Source of the DNA: Flavobacterium pectinovorum
Lineage (GTDB): Bacteria; Bacteroidota; Bacteroidia; Flavobacteriales; Flavobacteriaceae
NCBI RefSeq assembly: GCF_022802975.1
Contig: NZ_JAFEVZ010000011.1
Coordinates: 62,001 to 126,000, forward strand
Reading direction: 5' to 3'
Length of the DNA: 64,000 nt
Positions 34,858 to 43,052 of the stretch are shown in pieces. A program made the position numbers and the translations under genes. Under the pieces are notes generated by a model that had not been told where the DNA came from, did not search any database, and saw only the letters and a program-made list of their open reading frames with translations. Position 1 is the first letter of the stretch, and each line of letters begins with the position of its first letter.

Positions 34858-34911
34858 TTTAAAATGGTGATTCTGGAGAATTCTTTCCCCAAGAATCAGT
34901 ACCATTTTAAA
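34858..34911. repeat. Leader hairpin of repeat block 1
   Basis: TTTAAAATGGT + GATTCT (34858-34874) pairs with AGAATC (34892-34897), a 3-nt bulge, and ACCATTTTAAA (34901-34911). The loop contains TTTCCCCA. The same design, with a different upper stem, occurs at 35647-35704. A small hairpin (AGTGG/CCACT, 34921-34936) follows. Confidence 0.75.
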
Positions 34912-34937
34912 GATTTTTTTAGTGGATTAACCCACTT

Positions 34938-35368
34938 TGCTTTGTTTTTACGGGAACAAACTAGCTTTATCAATCCCAATGCTCACTTTTTTAAGGGTTA
35001 TATTCAGCTCTAACAATCCCTGTGCTTTGTCTTTTATGGGAACAAACTAGCTTTATCAATCCCAATGCTCACTTTTTTAAGGGTTATATTCAGCTCTAAC
35101 AATCCCTGTGCTTTGTTTTTATGGGAACAAACTAGCTTTATAAACCCAATGCTCTGTTTTTTTAAGGGTTACCTGTCAGCTCTAATCAATCCCGTGCTTT
35201 GTTTTAGGGTACAAATAGCTAAATTATCCCGGCTCTGTTTTTTATAGGTCACATATCAGCTGTATCAATCCTATTTGCTTTGTTTTTTTAAGGGGACAAA
35301 ATTAGCTTTATTAACCCCAATGCTTTGTTTTTTTTTAAAGGGTTACATATCAGCTGTATCAATCCCTA
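34938..35368. repeat. Tandem repeat array 1: ten alternating ~43-bp units
   Basis: Ten units start at 34938, 34980, 35023, 35066, 35109, 35150, 35195, 35231, 35276 and 35321. Odd units read like TGCTTTGTTTTTA-GGGAACAAACTAGC-TTTATCAATCCCAA. Even units read like TGCTCACTTTTTTAAGGG-TTATATTCAGC-TCTAACAATCCCTG. Each unit thus has a T-rich linker, a GGG arm, a central AGC and a CCC arm. Units 2 and 4 are identical over 43 bases, and the later units are more diverged. Lengths vary from 36 to 45, so it cannot be a coding repeat. No unique spacers are present. Confidence 0.85.
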
Positions 35369-35372
35369 TATT

Positions 35373-35575
35373 CATTACAATTTTTTGATAAAAAAGATTT
35401 ACTTTTTTAGTATTACAAATATTTGATTATATTATTAAAGTCACAATACCCACATTTAGTGATTTTTGACTTTTATTTTAATTAAGATTTATTATAAATT
35501 TATAAAATTGTGTTTTTAGTAATGTTTCTTAATTGTAATTTAATTGTTATTATACTGATAAAGCATTGACAAACA
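35373..35575. other. AT-rich gap between repeat blocks, nothing recognised
   Basis: About 200 bases of very AT-rich sequence with no open frame of note, no tRNA-like fold and no clear promoter. I see nothing to annotate. Confidence 0.5.
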
Positions 35576-35582
35576 GACTATA

Positions 35583-35612
35583 AAGCAAAAAGCCAACAAA
35601 AATGCTGGCTCT
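35583..35612 (+). repeat. Degenerate copy of the atp terminator at the head of repeat block 2
   Basis: AAGCAAAAAGCCA ... TGCTGGCTCTT resembles the atpG terminator at 34782-34827 and is likewise preceded by TAAAGCAAAA. The stem is shortened (AGCCA/TGGCT). It suggests that block 2 arose by duplicating the whole region downstream of atpG. Confidence 0.6.
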
Positions 35613-35646
35613 TGAATATCGTATATTTTTAAAATTTGATGATGAC

Positions 35647-35704
35647 TTATAAAATGGTGATTTTCAATTTCCCCAAAAAATTGAAAATCAATACCATTTT
35701 ATAA
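35647..35704. repeat. Leader hairpin of repeat block 2
   Basis: TTATAAAATGGT + GATTTTCAATT (35647-35669) pairs with AATTGAAAATC (35679-35689), a 3-nt bulge and ACCATTTTATAA (35693-35704). The loop has TCCCCA. Compared with 34858-34911 the upper stem differs on both sides yet still pairs, and the bulge is kept in the same place. A small hairpin (ACAG/CTGT, about 35713-35732) follows, as in block 1. Confidence 0.75.
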
Positions 35705-35733
35705 AATTATTAAACAGATTATTAAACCTGTAC

Positions 35734-36036
35734 TGCTTTGTCTTTTATGGGAACAAACTAGCTTTATTAGTCCCAGTGCTCTGTTTTTTTAAGGGTTACA
35801 TTTCAGCAGAATCAATCCCTTTGCTTTGTCTTTTATGGGAACAAACTAGCTTTATTGGTCCCAGTGCTCTGTTTTTTTAAGGGTTACATTTCAGCAGAAT
35901 CAATCCCTTTGCTTTGTCTTTTATGGGAACATACTAGCTTTATTAGTCCCAGTGCTCTGTTTTTTTAAGGGTTACATTTCAGCAGAATCAATCCCTTAAG
36001 TTTTGTCTTTATGTAGAGACAAATTAGCTTTCTAAA
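35734..36036. repeat. Tandem repeat array 2: 88-bp period (43+45), about 3.4 copies
   Basis: Units start at 35734, 35777, 35822, 35865, 35910, 35953 and a degenerate one at 35998. The exact 88-bp period consists of a 43-bp unit (TGCTTTGTCTTTTATGGGAA ... CTAGC ... TAGTCCCAG) and a 45-bp unit (TGCTCTGTTTTTTTAAGGGT ... CAGCAG ... AATCCCTT). The three full copies are nearly identical (TTAGT/TTGGT; ACAAAC/ACATAC), so this array is recent or homogenised. Confidence 0.88.
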
Positions 36037-36115
36037 GCTTTGTCACAAAATTAAAAAGAGAGTGTTGAAAAGAGATTATATAATTTTGGGCACTTTTTAT
36101 ATATTTCACATATAA

Positions 36116-36275
36116 GAGCCTGCTTAAAATTTATTTGTTGGCTTTCTTATAATGATTTTCGGCTACAACTTCGTTAAATTTTTATACAATAGTGCTGCTA
36201 TTCTATAAAAATTTGCCTCATTTCGATCAAAAATCCTTTAATAATAAATCTCAAAAATAAATTTTAAACAGGCTC
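36116..36275. mobile_element. 160-bp MITE-like element with terminal inverted repeats and TAA target duplication
   Basis: The left end GAGCCTGCTTAAAATTTATT is inversely repeated at the right end (complement GAGCCTGTTTAAAATTTATT), with one mismatch in 20. The element is flanked on both sides by TAA (36113-36115 and 36276-36278), as expected of a 3-bp target-site duplication. The centre is a near-palindrome, AAATTTTTATACAATAG ... CTATTCTATAAAAATTT (36176-36214). There is no coding capacity, so a transposase must act in trans. TAA-type duplications are known for some IS5-group elements; the family assignment is an inference. Confidence 0.75.
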
Positions 36276-36437
36276 TAAGTAATTTTTTAAATCTCTTATT
36301 CAACATTTTTACTACAATTTGAGTTGTTGTCTGACTTATTTCATTTTTTTTCATTTTTAAAAATAACAGAAATCTAAAATTGATATAAAGTTTTTTTATT
36401 GAACCTCCAAAACCATATAATAAACCAAAGAATTGGT

Positions 36438-36445
36438 TATTTTTG
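36438..36445 (+). promoter_or_regulatory. -7 element (TATTTTTG) before the flippase gene
   Basis: TATTTTTG lies 26 nt before the TTG at 36472. It argues that the apparent upstream extension of the flippase frame (from 36433) is promoter rather than coding sequence. Confidence 0.45.
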
Positions 36446-36471
36446 TTTTTACAAACTTTATTATTTTTATT

Positions 36472-37932
36472 TTGGGATTATATAAAAATCTATTTAAACA
36501 AACAGCCATTTACGGATTAGCAACTGTATTGCCTAGAATGCTAAGTTTTTTATTGGTCAGGTTATATACGGGTATTTTGCCAACTGCTGAATATGGTGAA
36601 GTTTCGATTGTTTTATCCTGGATGGTTTTCTTTAACGTAATACTTTCTTACGGAATGGAAACTGCTTTTTTTAGATTTTACAGTGCCGAAGATGATAAAA
36701 AAAATGTAATTGCAACTGCAACGATATCAGTATTTTGGACTTCAATTGGATTTTTATTTGCGGCTTTAATTTTTAGAAATACATTGGCTAACTGGGCCGA
36801 AGTCGATACGCAATATGTTACCTATTCAGTTTGGATATTAGTTTTGGACGCATTGGTTTTAGTGCCATTTTCTAAACTCAGAGCGAACCAGAGACCTATG
36901 GTTTACGCAGCTATTAAAATTGGAAATGTCATTATAAATCTTTTGCTGAATATATTTTTCTTACTGTATTTGCCTAAACTGGCAACTGACAATCCGAATT
37001 CTGTATGGGATAATTTATATGTTGAGAATTTTCAGATTGCCTATATCTTCATTGCAAATCTTCTGGCAAGTTTAGCTACATTTATTGTGCTTTCGCCAAA
37101 TTATCTTTCATTGGGAAGAAAATTTGATCCTGTGCTTTGGAAAAAAATGATGAAATATGGTTTGCCAATTCTTGTTGCCGGAATTGCATTTGCTGTTAAC
37201 GAACATTTTGATAAAATTTTATTGGGTTATTTATTACCTGAAAATTTAGCAAAGTCAGAAGTTGGAGCTTATTCTGCCTGTTACAAATTAGGATTGTTTA
37301 TGGTTTTGTTTGCTACAGCTTTCAGACTCGGAATAGAACCTTTCTTTTTCAGTCATGCAAAAAATGAAAATGCGCCACAAACCTATGCCGTTATCACTAA
37401 ATATTTTGTGATTTTAGGATCACTGATTTTATTGGGAGTTATTGTTTTTGCGGATATTTTAAAATTACTGCTGCTGGATAACAAATCTTATTGGGAGGCC
37501 ATGAAAGTTGTTCCGTTAATTATTTTGGCCAATTTCTTTTTAGGAATTTATAACAATTTATCTGTCTGGTATAAATTGACGGATAAAACAAAAATAGGAG
37601 CTTACATTTCTATCGTTGGTGCTGTGGTAACATTGCTTTTAAATTATTTATTAATTCCAAAATACAGTTATTACGGATCAGCAATTGCAACGATTTCAGC
37701 TTATGGAAGCATGATGCTTATTTCGTATGTTTTAGGAAATAAATATTATCCGATACCTTATGATATGAATAAAATTGGAGCTTATTTAGGGATTTCAATC
37801 GTATTTTCAGCTATTTCTTTTTATTGGTTTAGAGAAAATTATTTTGTTGGAATTCCGTTACTTTTAGGATTCATTTATTTTGTTTATCATAACGAAAAAG
37901 ACACTATCAAAGGAATTATGAATAGAAAGTAA
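36472..37932 (+). CDS. Polysaccharide/lipid-linked oligosaccharide flippase (Wzx/MOP superfamily)
   Basis: A 486-residue membrane protein with 12-14 helices. I chose the TTG at 36472 (reading LGLYKNLFKQTAIYGLATVL) because homologous proteins begin with KLFKQTAIYGLATVLPR-type sequence and a -7 motif lies just before it. The N-terminal RMLSFLLVRLYTGIL and internal GLPILVAGIAFAVNEHFDKI are typical of Wzx-like flippases, which move undecaprenyl-linked glycans across the inner membrane. It heads a conserved run (dUTPase, nucleotidyltransferase, TPR, DUF4292, EnvC-like) and lies just after the MITE. Confidence 0.82.
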   Translation: MGLYKNLFKQTAIYGLATVLPRMLSFLLVRLYTGILPTAEYGEVSIVLSWMVFFNVILSYGMETAFFRFYSAEDDKKNVIATATISVFWTSIGFLFAALIFRNTLANWAEVDTQYVTYSVWILVLDALVLVPFSKLRANQRPMVYAAIKIGNVIINLLLNIFFLLYLPKLATDNPNSVWDNLYVENFQIAYIFIANLLASLATFIVLSPNYLSLGRKFDPVLWKKMMKYGLPILVAGIAFAVNEHFDKILLGYLLPENLAKSEVGAYSACYKLGLFMVLFATAFRLGIEPFFFSHAKNENAPQTYAVITKYFVILGSLILLGVIVFADILKLLLLDNKSYWEAMKVVPLIILANFFLGIYNNLSVWYKLTDKTKIGAYISIVGAVVTLLLNYLLIPKYSYYGSAIATISAYGSMMLISYVLGNKYYPIPYDMNKIGAYLGISIVFSAISFYWFRENYFVGIPLLLGFIYFVYHNEKDTIKGIMNRK

Positions 37933-37959
37933 TGCCTTATTTAACTTTTAAAATAAAAA

Positions 37960-38394
37960 ATGAAAATACAAATTATCAATAAATCACAGCACGATTTACC
38001 AAACTACGAAACAATTGCTTCGGCAGGAATGGATTTACGAGCCAATTTAACGGAATCAATAACCTTAAAACCATTAGAGAGAACGATCGTAAAAACAGGT
38101 CTTTTTATTGAACTGCCAATTGGTTACGAAGCACAGGTTAGACCCAGAAGCGGCCTGGCGGCTAAAAAAGGTATAACCGTTTTGAATTCTCCAGGGACAG
38201 TAGATGCTGATTACAGAGGAGAAATAGGTGTAATTTTAGTAAATTTATCCAACGAAGATTTTGTAATCGAAAATGGTGAGCGAATTGCACAATTGATTAT
38301 TGCTAAACACGAAAGAGCAGAATGGATTGAAGTTGAGGAATTGTCAGAAACTTCAAGAGGCGAAGGCGGTTTCGGAAGCACAGGAGTAAAATAG
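37960..38394 (+). CDS. dut: dUTP diphosphatase
   Basis: A trimeric dUTPase of 144 residues that hydrolyses dUTP to dUMP and pyrophosphate. All five motifs are visible: ASAGMDLRA (21-29), PRSGLAAKKG (62-71), NSPGTVDADYRGEI (77-90), GERIAQLII (108-116) and the C-terminal RGEGGFGSTG loop. It starts 27 nt after the flippase stop and is probably cotranscribed with it. Confidence 0.97.
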   Translation: MKIQIINKSQHDLPNYETIASAGMDLRANLTESITLKPLERTIVKTGLFIELPIGYEAQVRPRSGLAAKKGITVLNSPGTVDADYRGEIGVILVNLSNEDFVIENGERIAQLIIAKHERAEWIEVEELSETSRGEGGFGSTGVK

Positions 38395-38479
38395 AAATTT
38401 AATAATTTAAGAATTGAAAAATTAAAAGAATAGCAAATCTTTCAATTTTTCAATTTTTTTAATCTTTTTCAATACAAAA

Positions 38480-39496
38480 ATGAAAATAATCGTTCCAATG
38501 GCAGGTCGCGGATCGAGACTACGACCTCATACTTTAACTGTTCCAAAACCATTAATTCCGGTTGCAGGAAAATCTATCGTTCATCGTTTGGTCGAAGATA
38601 TTGCCAAGATTCTAAAAGAACCAATAGAAGAAGTTGCCTTTATTTTAGGTGATGAAGCTTTTTTTGGAGCTGATTTGGTTGAGAGTTTACAAGAACTGGG
38701 AGCAAGTTTAGGAGCAAAAGCATCTATTTATCGTCAGGATTTACCATTAGGAACAGGACACGCTATTATGTGTGCCAAGGATTCTTTGTCAGGACCGGCC
38801 GTAATTGCTTATGCTGATACTTTAATCAGGGCGGATTTTGAACTGGATCCGGCTGCTGATGCCGTAATCTGGGTAAAACAAGTAGATCAGCCGGAAGCAT
38901 TTGGTGTAGTAAAATTAAACCCGAATAATGAAATCATTGAACTGGTAGAAAAACCAAAAGAATTTGTTAGTGATTTAGCGGTTATCGGAATTTACTATTT
39001 TAAAGAAGTTGGAGATTTGAAAAAAGAACTTCAGAGTGTTTTGGATAATAATATTCAGAATGGTGGAGAATATCAAATCAACGATGGAATTAAAGCTATG
39101 ATGGCAAACGGAAAAGTTTTTAAAACCGGAAGCGTTGACGAATGGATGGATTGTGGGAACAAAGATGTAACGGTTGAAACGAATTCTAGAATGTTAGGTT
39201 TTTTGCATAATGATGGAGAACATTTAGTGGATTATAATGTGATTTTAGAAAATTCAACCATTATTCCGCCTTGTTATATTGGAGAAAATGTAGTCTTGAA
39301 AAATGCAACAGTGGGACCAAATGTTTCCTTAGGAAAAGGAACACGTGTAGAAAACAGTACCATAAAAAATAGTTTGGTTCAGACAAATTCGCATATAAAA
39401 AATGCTGATTTAGATAATGCCATGATTGGAAATCACGTTAGTTATGACGGAAAATTTACCAGTATCAGTATTGGAGATTATTCGGTTTTAGAATAA
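38480..39496 (+). CDS. Sugar-phosphate nucleotidyltransferase with left-handed beta-helix tail
   Basis: A 338-residue enzyme of the GT-A-like nucleotidyltransferase family. MKIIVPMAGRGSRLRPHTLT, then PKPLIPVAGKSI (1-34) hold the nucleotide-binding G-x-G-x-R-x-x-P and the K of PKPL. The metal site is AYADTLI (about 116). From about residue 265 hexapeptide repeats (NVVLKNATVGPNVSLGKGTR, VENSTIKNSLV) form a left-handed beta-helix, as in GlmU-like proteins. It probably makes an NDP-sugar for envelope glycans; which one cannot be read. Operon position beside a flippase fits. Confidence 0.85.
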   Translation: MKIIVPMAGRGSRLRPHTLTVPKPLIPVAGKSIVHRLVEDIAKILKEPIEEVAFILGDEAFFGADLVESLQELGASLGAKASIYRQDLPLGTGHAIMCAKDSLSGPAVIAYADTLIRADFELDPAADAVIWVKQVDQPEAFGVVKLNPNNEIIELVEKPKEFVSDLAVIGIYYFKEVGDLKKELQSVLDNNIQNGGEYQINDGIKAMMANGKVFKTGSVDEWMDCGNKDVTVETNSRMLGFLHNDGEHLVDYNVILENSTIIPPCYIGENVVLKNATVGPNVSLGKGTRVENSTIKNSLVQTNSHIKNADLDNAMIGNHVSYDGKFTSISIGDYSVLE

Positions 39497-39524
39497 TACA
39501 GTAATTTGAAGTGAAATTATGTAA

Positions 39525-40877
39525 ATGATGAAAAAAGGAGTTTTAGTATTTTTATTTTTTGTTTTGCTTAGCAATTCAGCTTTGGTTTCAGCACAGACTG
39601 AACCGGAAGATATTGCTATGGCTACCGATGAATATCAGGACTCTTTTTATGAATCATTAAAACAAAAAGGAATTGAAAATTATGATAAAGCAATTGTATC
39701 CTTAGAAAAATGTATCAAATTAAAACCAAATGATGCAGTTGCTTATTTTGAATTGGGTAAAAATTATTTAAAGTTAAAAGAATATCAAAGCGCTCATAAT
39801 GCATTTGAAAAAGCCACACAACTAGACGCCAAAAATAAATGGTATTGGTTAGGAATTTATGATGTGAGTTATGAAACTAAAAATTATCCTTTAGCAATTG
39901 AAACCATTCAGAAAATTATTCCGTTTGACGAAGAATATAAAGATGATTTGATTTCGTTGTACATGATTACCAATCAGTTCGAAAAAGCACTTTTGACGAT
40001 TAATGAAATGAATGATAAGTTCGGAAAATCAGAAGATCGCGAAAGATACAAACAGCAGATTTTATCTCAGGGAAAATATCAAAATACCGAAATTGACAAT
40101 TTGATTAATCAGATTAAACAAAATCCGAAAGAAGAATCTAATTATGTTAACCTGATTTTGTTATATTCAAAAACAGCAGAAACAGATAAAGCTTTGGAAG
40201 TTGCAAAACAACTGGCTAAAGAAATTCCAGCATCAGAATGGGCTCAGGTAAGTTTGTTTAAAGGGTATTTAGACCAAAATCAGGCAGATAAGGCGATAAA
40301 AGCAATGAATTTTATTTTATCGAGTTCAAAGATTGATTCGAAAATCAAACACAGAACACTAAATGAATTTTTGATTTATGTGAATAAAAATCCACAATAT
40401 GCATCGGATTTGGAAAAAGCGATTGGTTATTTTGACAACGATCCCAATGTAGCTGTTGCTAAAGAAATTGGAAAATTTTACCACAACAAAGGTCAATTTG
40501 AGAATGCCATTAAATATTATGAGAAAGATTTAAGCGCCAATTCAGATACAGATCTTGAAACCAATTTACTATTGCTTGAAGCATACACAAAGGCAAAACA
40601 ATTTGAGCCAATGACCAAAAGAGCGATGACAATGATTGAGGTTTACCCAAGTCAGCCGCAATTTTATTATTATGCAGGCTTAGGAAATAATCAATTGAAA
40701 CAATTTAAAAATGCAAAAACCGTTTTAGAAATGGGACTCGATTATGTTGTGGATGATAAAAAGCTGGAAGCAGATTTTAATATTCAACTTGGAGAGGCTT
40801 ATAATGGATTAGGAGATGTGAAGAAAAAAGAGGAATACTTTTTGAAAGCAAATGAGTTATTAAAACAAAAAAAGTAA
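39525..40877 (+). CDS. Exported tetratricopeptide-repeat protein
   Basis: A 450-residue protein with a Sec signal peptide (MMKKGVLVFLFFVLLSNSAL; ATGATG gives two possible starts) cleaved near SAQ. TPR units run from residue 30 (YDKAIVSLEKCIKLKPNDAV, AYFELGKNYLKLKEYQSAHN) to the end (YYAGLGNNQLKQFKNAKTVL). A gap-rich middle section (170-300) probably contains degenerate repeats. It should be a periplasmic scaffold. In flavobacteria it is found next to DUF4292 and an EnvC-like gene, suggesting an envelope or outer-membrane assembly role; this is an inference from neighbours. Confidence 0.78.
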   Translation: MMKKGVLVFLFFVLLSNSALVSAQTEPEDIAMATDEYQDSFYESLKQKGIENYDKAIVSLEKCIKLKPNDAVAYFELGKNYLKLKEYQSAHNAFEKATQLDAKNKWYWLGIYDVSYETKNYPLAIETIQKIIPFDEEYKDDLISLYMITNQFEKALLTINEMNDKFGKSEDRERYKQQILSQGKYQNTEIDNLINQIKQNPKEESNYVNLILLYSKTAETDKALEVAKQLAKEIPASEWAQVSLFKGYLDQNQADKAIKAMNFILSSSKIDSKIKHRTLNEFLIYVNKNPQYASDLEKAIGYFDNDPNVAVAKEIGKFYHNKGQFENAIKYYEKDLSANSDTDLETNLLLLEAYTKAKQFEPMTKRAMTMIEVYPSQPQFYYYAGLGNNQLKQFKNAKTVLEMGLDYVVDDKKLEADFNIQLGEAYNGLGDVKKKEEYFLKANELLKQKK

Positions 40878-40890
40878 AGATTACATTCAA

Positions 40891-41667
40891 ATGAAAAAAT
40901 ATATAGCAATACTATTTCTAACAATTTCTATGGTTTCCTGTAAAACGAAAGCTGTTGCGATACAAAATAGTAATACAGAAACGCCGGTAAAAGTTGATAA
41001 TAAAACGGTAGAAAAGCATTATGAGAATAAATTAGATTTTTCTACATTATATATCAAAGCAGGTGCAAAATATGTTGATGAAAAGCAAAGTCAGAATGTA
41101 ACGGCTGAAATTAAAATTGAAAAAGACAAGCAAATTTTAGTAAGCATACGTTTCCTTGGAATCACAATGGCAAAGGCTTTAATTACAACAAATACAGTAA
41201 GTTACTACGAAAAAATAAAAGGGACTTATTATGAAGGTGATTTTACAAGTTTAAGCAAATGGCTTGGAACCGAACTGGATTACAGTAAAGTGCAAAATCT
41301 ATTGGTAGGAGAAGCTTTGGACGATTTAAGAAAAGGAAAATATACACAGACAATTGTAGAAAATCTTATTCGTTTAGAAGATGAAAAGGACACAAACCTG
41401 AAAAAAACATTCTTTTTAGAACCTGAAAAATATTTGCTGCAAAAAGAACAAATTTCACAAGCTGCAGAAAACATAATGTTAGAAATTAAATATTTTGATA
41501 ATAAGGTTTTTAATCAGGGGACACTTCCAACAGCTATTGAAATTAATGCTATTCAGCCGAAAGGGAAAACGGATATTAATTTAAATTATACGACTATTTC
41601 GTTCAATGAAGAACTTTCTTTTCCATATAGTGTTCCAAGTGGCTATAAAAAAATTATAATTAAGTAA
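40891..41667 (+). CDS. DUF4292 family lipoprotein
   Basis: A 258-residue lipoprotein: MKKYIAILFLTISMVSCKTK has the lipobox cysteine C17. The mature part is beta-rich with LolA/LolB-like phrasing (VTAEIKIEKDKQILVSIRFL; EISYYEKIKGTYYEGDF-like strand; FDNKVFNQGTLPTAIEINAI). DUF4292 is conserved across Bacteroidota and has been regarded as LolA/LolB-like. It lies between the TPR and EnvC-like genes with 13- and 23-nt gaps, so it is part of the operon. Confidence 0.82.
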   Translation: MKKYIAILFLTISMVSCKTKAVAIQNSNTETPVKVDNKTVEKHYENKLDFSTLYIKAGAKYVDEKQSQNVTAEIKIEKDKQILVSIRFLGITMAKALITTNTVSYYEKIKGTYYEGDFTSLSKWLGTELDYSKVQNLLVGEALDDLRKGKYTQTIVENLIRLEDEKDTNLKKTFFLEPEKYLLQKEQISQAAENIMLEIKYFDNKVFNQGTLPTAIEINAIQPKGKTDINLNYTTISFNEELSFPYSVPSGYKKIIIK

Positions 41668-41690
41668 ATTTGCAAAAAGATATCAGAAAA

Positions 41691-42965
41691 ATGCCAAAAT
41701 TTCTCCTAAGCCTAATTTTTATATGTGCCACAACTTTTGTGTGGGCACAGGACTCACAACAAGAAAAACTGGAAGAGCGAAAAGCTCAGATTCAGCAGCA
41801 AATTAGGGACAATGAAAAAATGCTTCAGTCGGTTCGAAAAAAGGAGAAGTCTGCTGTGAATGAATATTTAATTCAGACCAATAAAATAAAACTGAAAGAA
41901 AAACTGATTAATACCACCGCTAAGCAAGAAAGACTTTTGAGCAATGATATGTATATCAATCAGTTAAAGGTTAATAAGCTTAAAAGAGAATTGGCTGTAT
42001 TAAAAGAAGATTATTCTAAAATGATCCTTAAATCATACAAAAGCCGTTCTGAACAAAGCAGGGCAATGTTTATTTTATCTTCTGAAAGTTTTTTACAGGC
42101 TTACAAAAGAGCGCAATATTTAAAACAATATACCAATTTCAGAAAAAATCAAGGTTTAGAAATTCAATCTAAAACCGCTGAGTTGGTTGATTATAATGCC
42201 AGACTGGACGGACAAAGACAAGTAAAGAAAAAAATCATTGTCGAGAATCAAAAGGAAAAGCAAAGTCTGGAAGTTGAAAAGAAAGAACAGCAAAAGCTGG
42301 TTAACTCTATTAAAAAAGACAAAAATAAAATTATTGCTGACACTAAAGCAAAACAAAAAGAATCAAAAGCTATTGATGCTAAAATTAAGCAATTGATCCG
42401 GGCTGCTATTGCTGAAGCCAATAGAAAAGCAGAAGAAGAAAGACGTAAACGAATAGCAGAAGGAAAAGCTACTGAAAGCAGTGAACCGGCACCGGCTAAA
42501 AGTTATTCATCAGATAGAATTGCTTTAACGCCAGAAAATAAAATATTAGCAGCTGATTTTAAAGCTAATAGAGGGAAATTGCCGTGGCCGGTAGAAAAAG
42601 GATTCATATCTCTAGGGTACGGAGATCAGCCTCATCCACTATATCCGTCACTGACCGTTCATAATTCCGGAGTAGAGATTACTACCGAACAGGGAGCAAC
42701 AGCGCGCGCCGTATTTGCAGGAGTTGTATCAGGCATAATGGTTACATCTCCAGTAACCAGAGCCGTAATGATACAGCACGGAGATTATTTTACTGTTTAT
42801 CACAATTTAAGTTCGGTATCAGTAGAGAAAGGAGATAAGATAAATATCAAACAAAGTATTGGAAAGGTAAGAACTAGCGGAGATACAGGTAAAACAGTAA
42901 TTAAATTCCTGATTCTTCAAAATTTAACTAATATGAATCCGGAAGGATGGCTGCAAAACAGATAA
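41691..42965 (+). CDS. EnvC-like murein hydrolase activator (degenerate M23/LytM domain)
   Basis: A 424-residue periplasmic protein beginning MPKFLLSLIFICATTFVWAQ; the frame is open seven codons upstream from a TTG but without a better signal. Residues 20-255 form a long coiled coil, followed by a Pro/Ser linker. The LytM domain (about 285-424) has lost the zinc site: HNSGVEITTEQGA keeps the first His but has Glu where Asp is expected, and the HxHFE motif reads IKFLILQ. It therefore should activate an amidase rather than cut peptidoglycan. An amidase gene lies 7 kb downstream. A terminator overlaps its stop. Confidence 0.85.
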   Translation: MPKFLLSLIFICATTFVWAQDSQQEKLEERKAQIQQQIRDNEKMLQSVRKKEKSAVNEYLIQTNKIKLKEKLINTTAKQERLLSNDMYINQLKVNKLKRELAVLKEDYSKMILKSYKSRSEQSRAMFILSSESFLQAYKRAQYLKQYTNFRKNQGLEIQSKTAELVDYNARLDGQRQVKKKIIVENQKEKQSLEVEKKEQQKLVNSIKKDKNKIIADTKAKQKESKAIDAKIKQLIRAAIAEANRKAEEERRKRIAEGKATESSEPAPAKSYSSDRIALTPENKILAADFKANRGKLPWPVEKGFISLGYGDQPHPLYPSLTVHNSGVEITTEQGATARAVFAGVVSGIMVTSPVTRAVMIQHGDYFTVYHNLSSVSVEKGDKINIKQSIGKVRTSGDTGKTVIKFLILQNLTNMNPEGWLQNR

Positions 42966-42999
42966 AAAAATGGGGGCTTAATTAAGCTCCCATTTTTTT
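42964..42999. terminator. Bidirectional terminator (EnvC-like / transglutaminase)
   Basis: AAAAAAATGGG...GCTTAA and TTAAGC...TCCCATTTTTTT pair around a short AATTAA centre, with T-runs on both strands. It separates convergent operons. Confidence 0.85.
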
Positions 43000-43052
43000 A
43001 TTCACATAAATTTGAGATTTGAAATTGCCATTGATTTTTGATATTGAAATTA

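Noticed and set aside
35065..35247. 60-residue open frame in the repeat region
   Set aside because: It arises from the tandem repeats; unit lengths of 36-45 bp break the frame between copies, and codon use is unlike neighbouring genes.
34938..36036. CRISPR array
   Set aside because: Units are contiguous 43/45-bp repeats that alternate in two related forms, without unique spacers, and no cas genes are present.
34771..36471. Replication origin or prophage attachment site
   Set aside because: No DnaA-box cluster, no integrase and no tRNA gene are present; the direct repeats are tandem rather than flanking.
41691..42965. Active M23 endopeptidase
   Set aside because: The zinc-binding Asp and HxH motif are missing, so the protein fits an EnvC-type activator.
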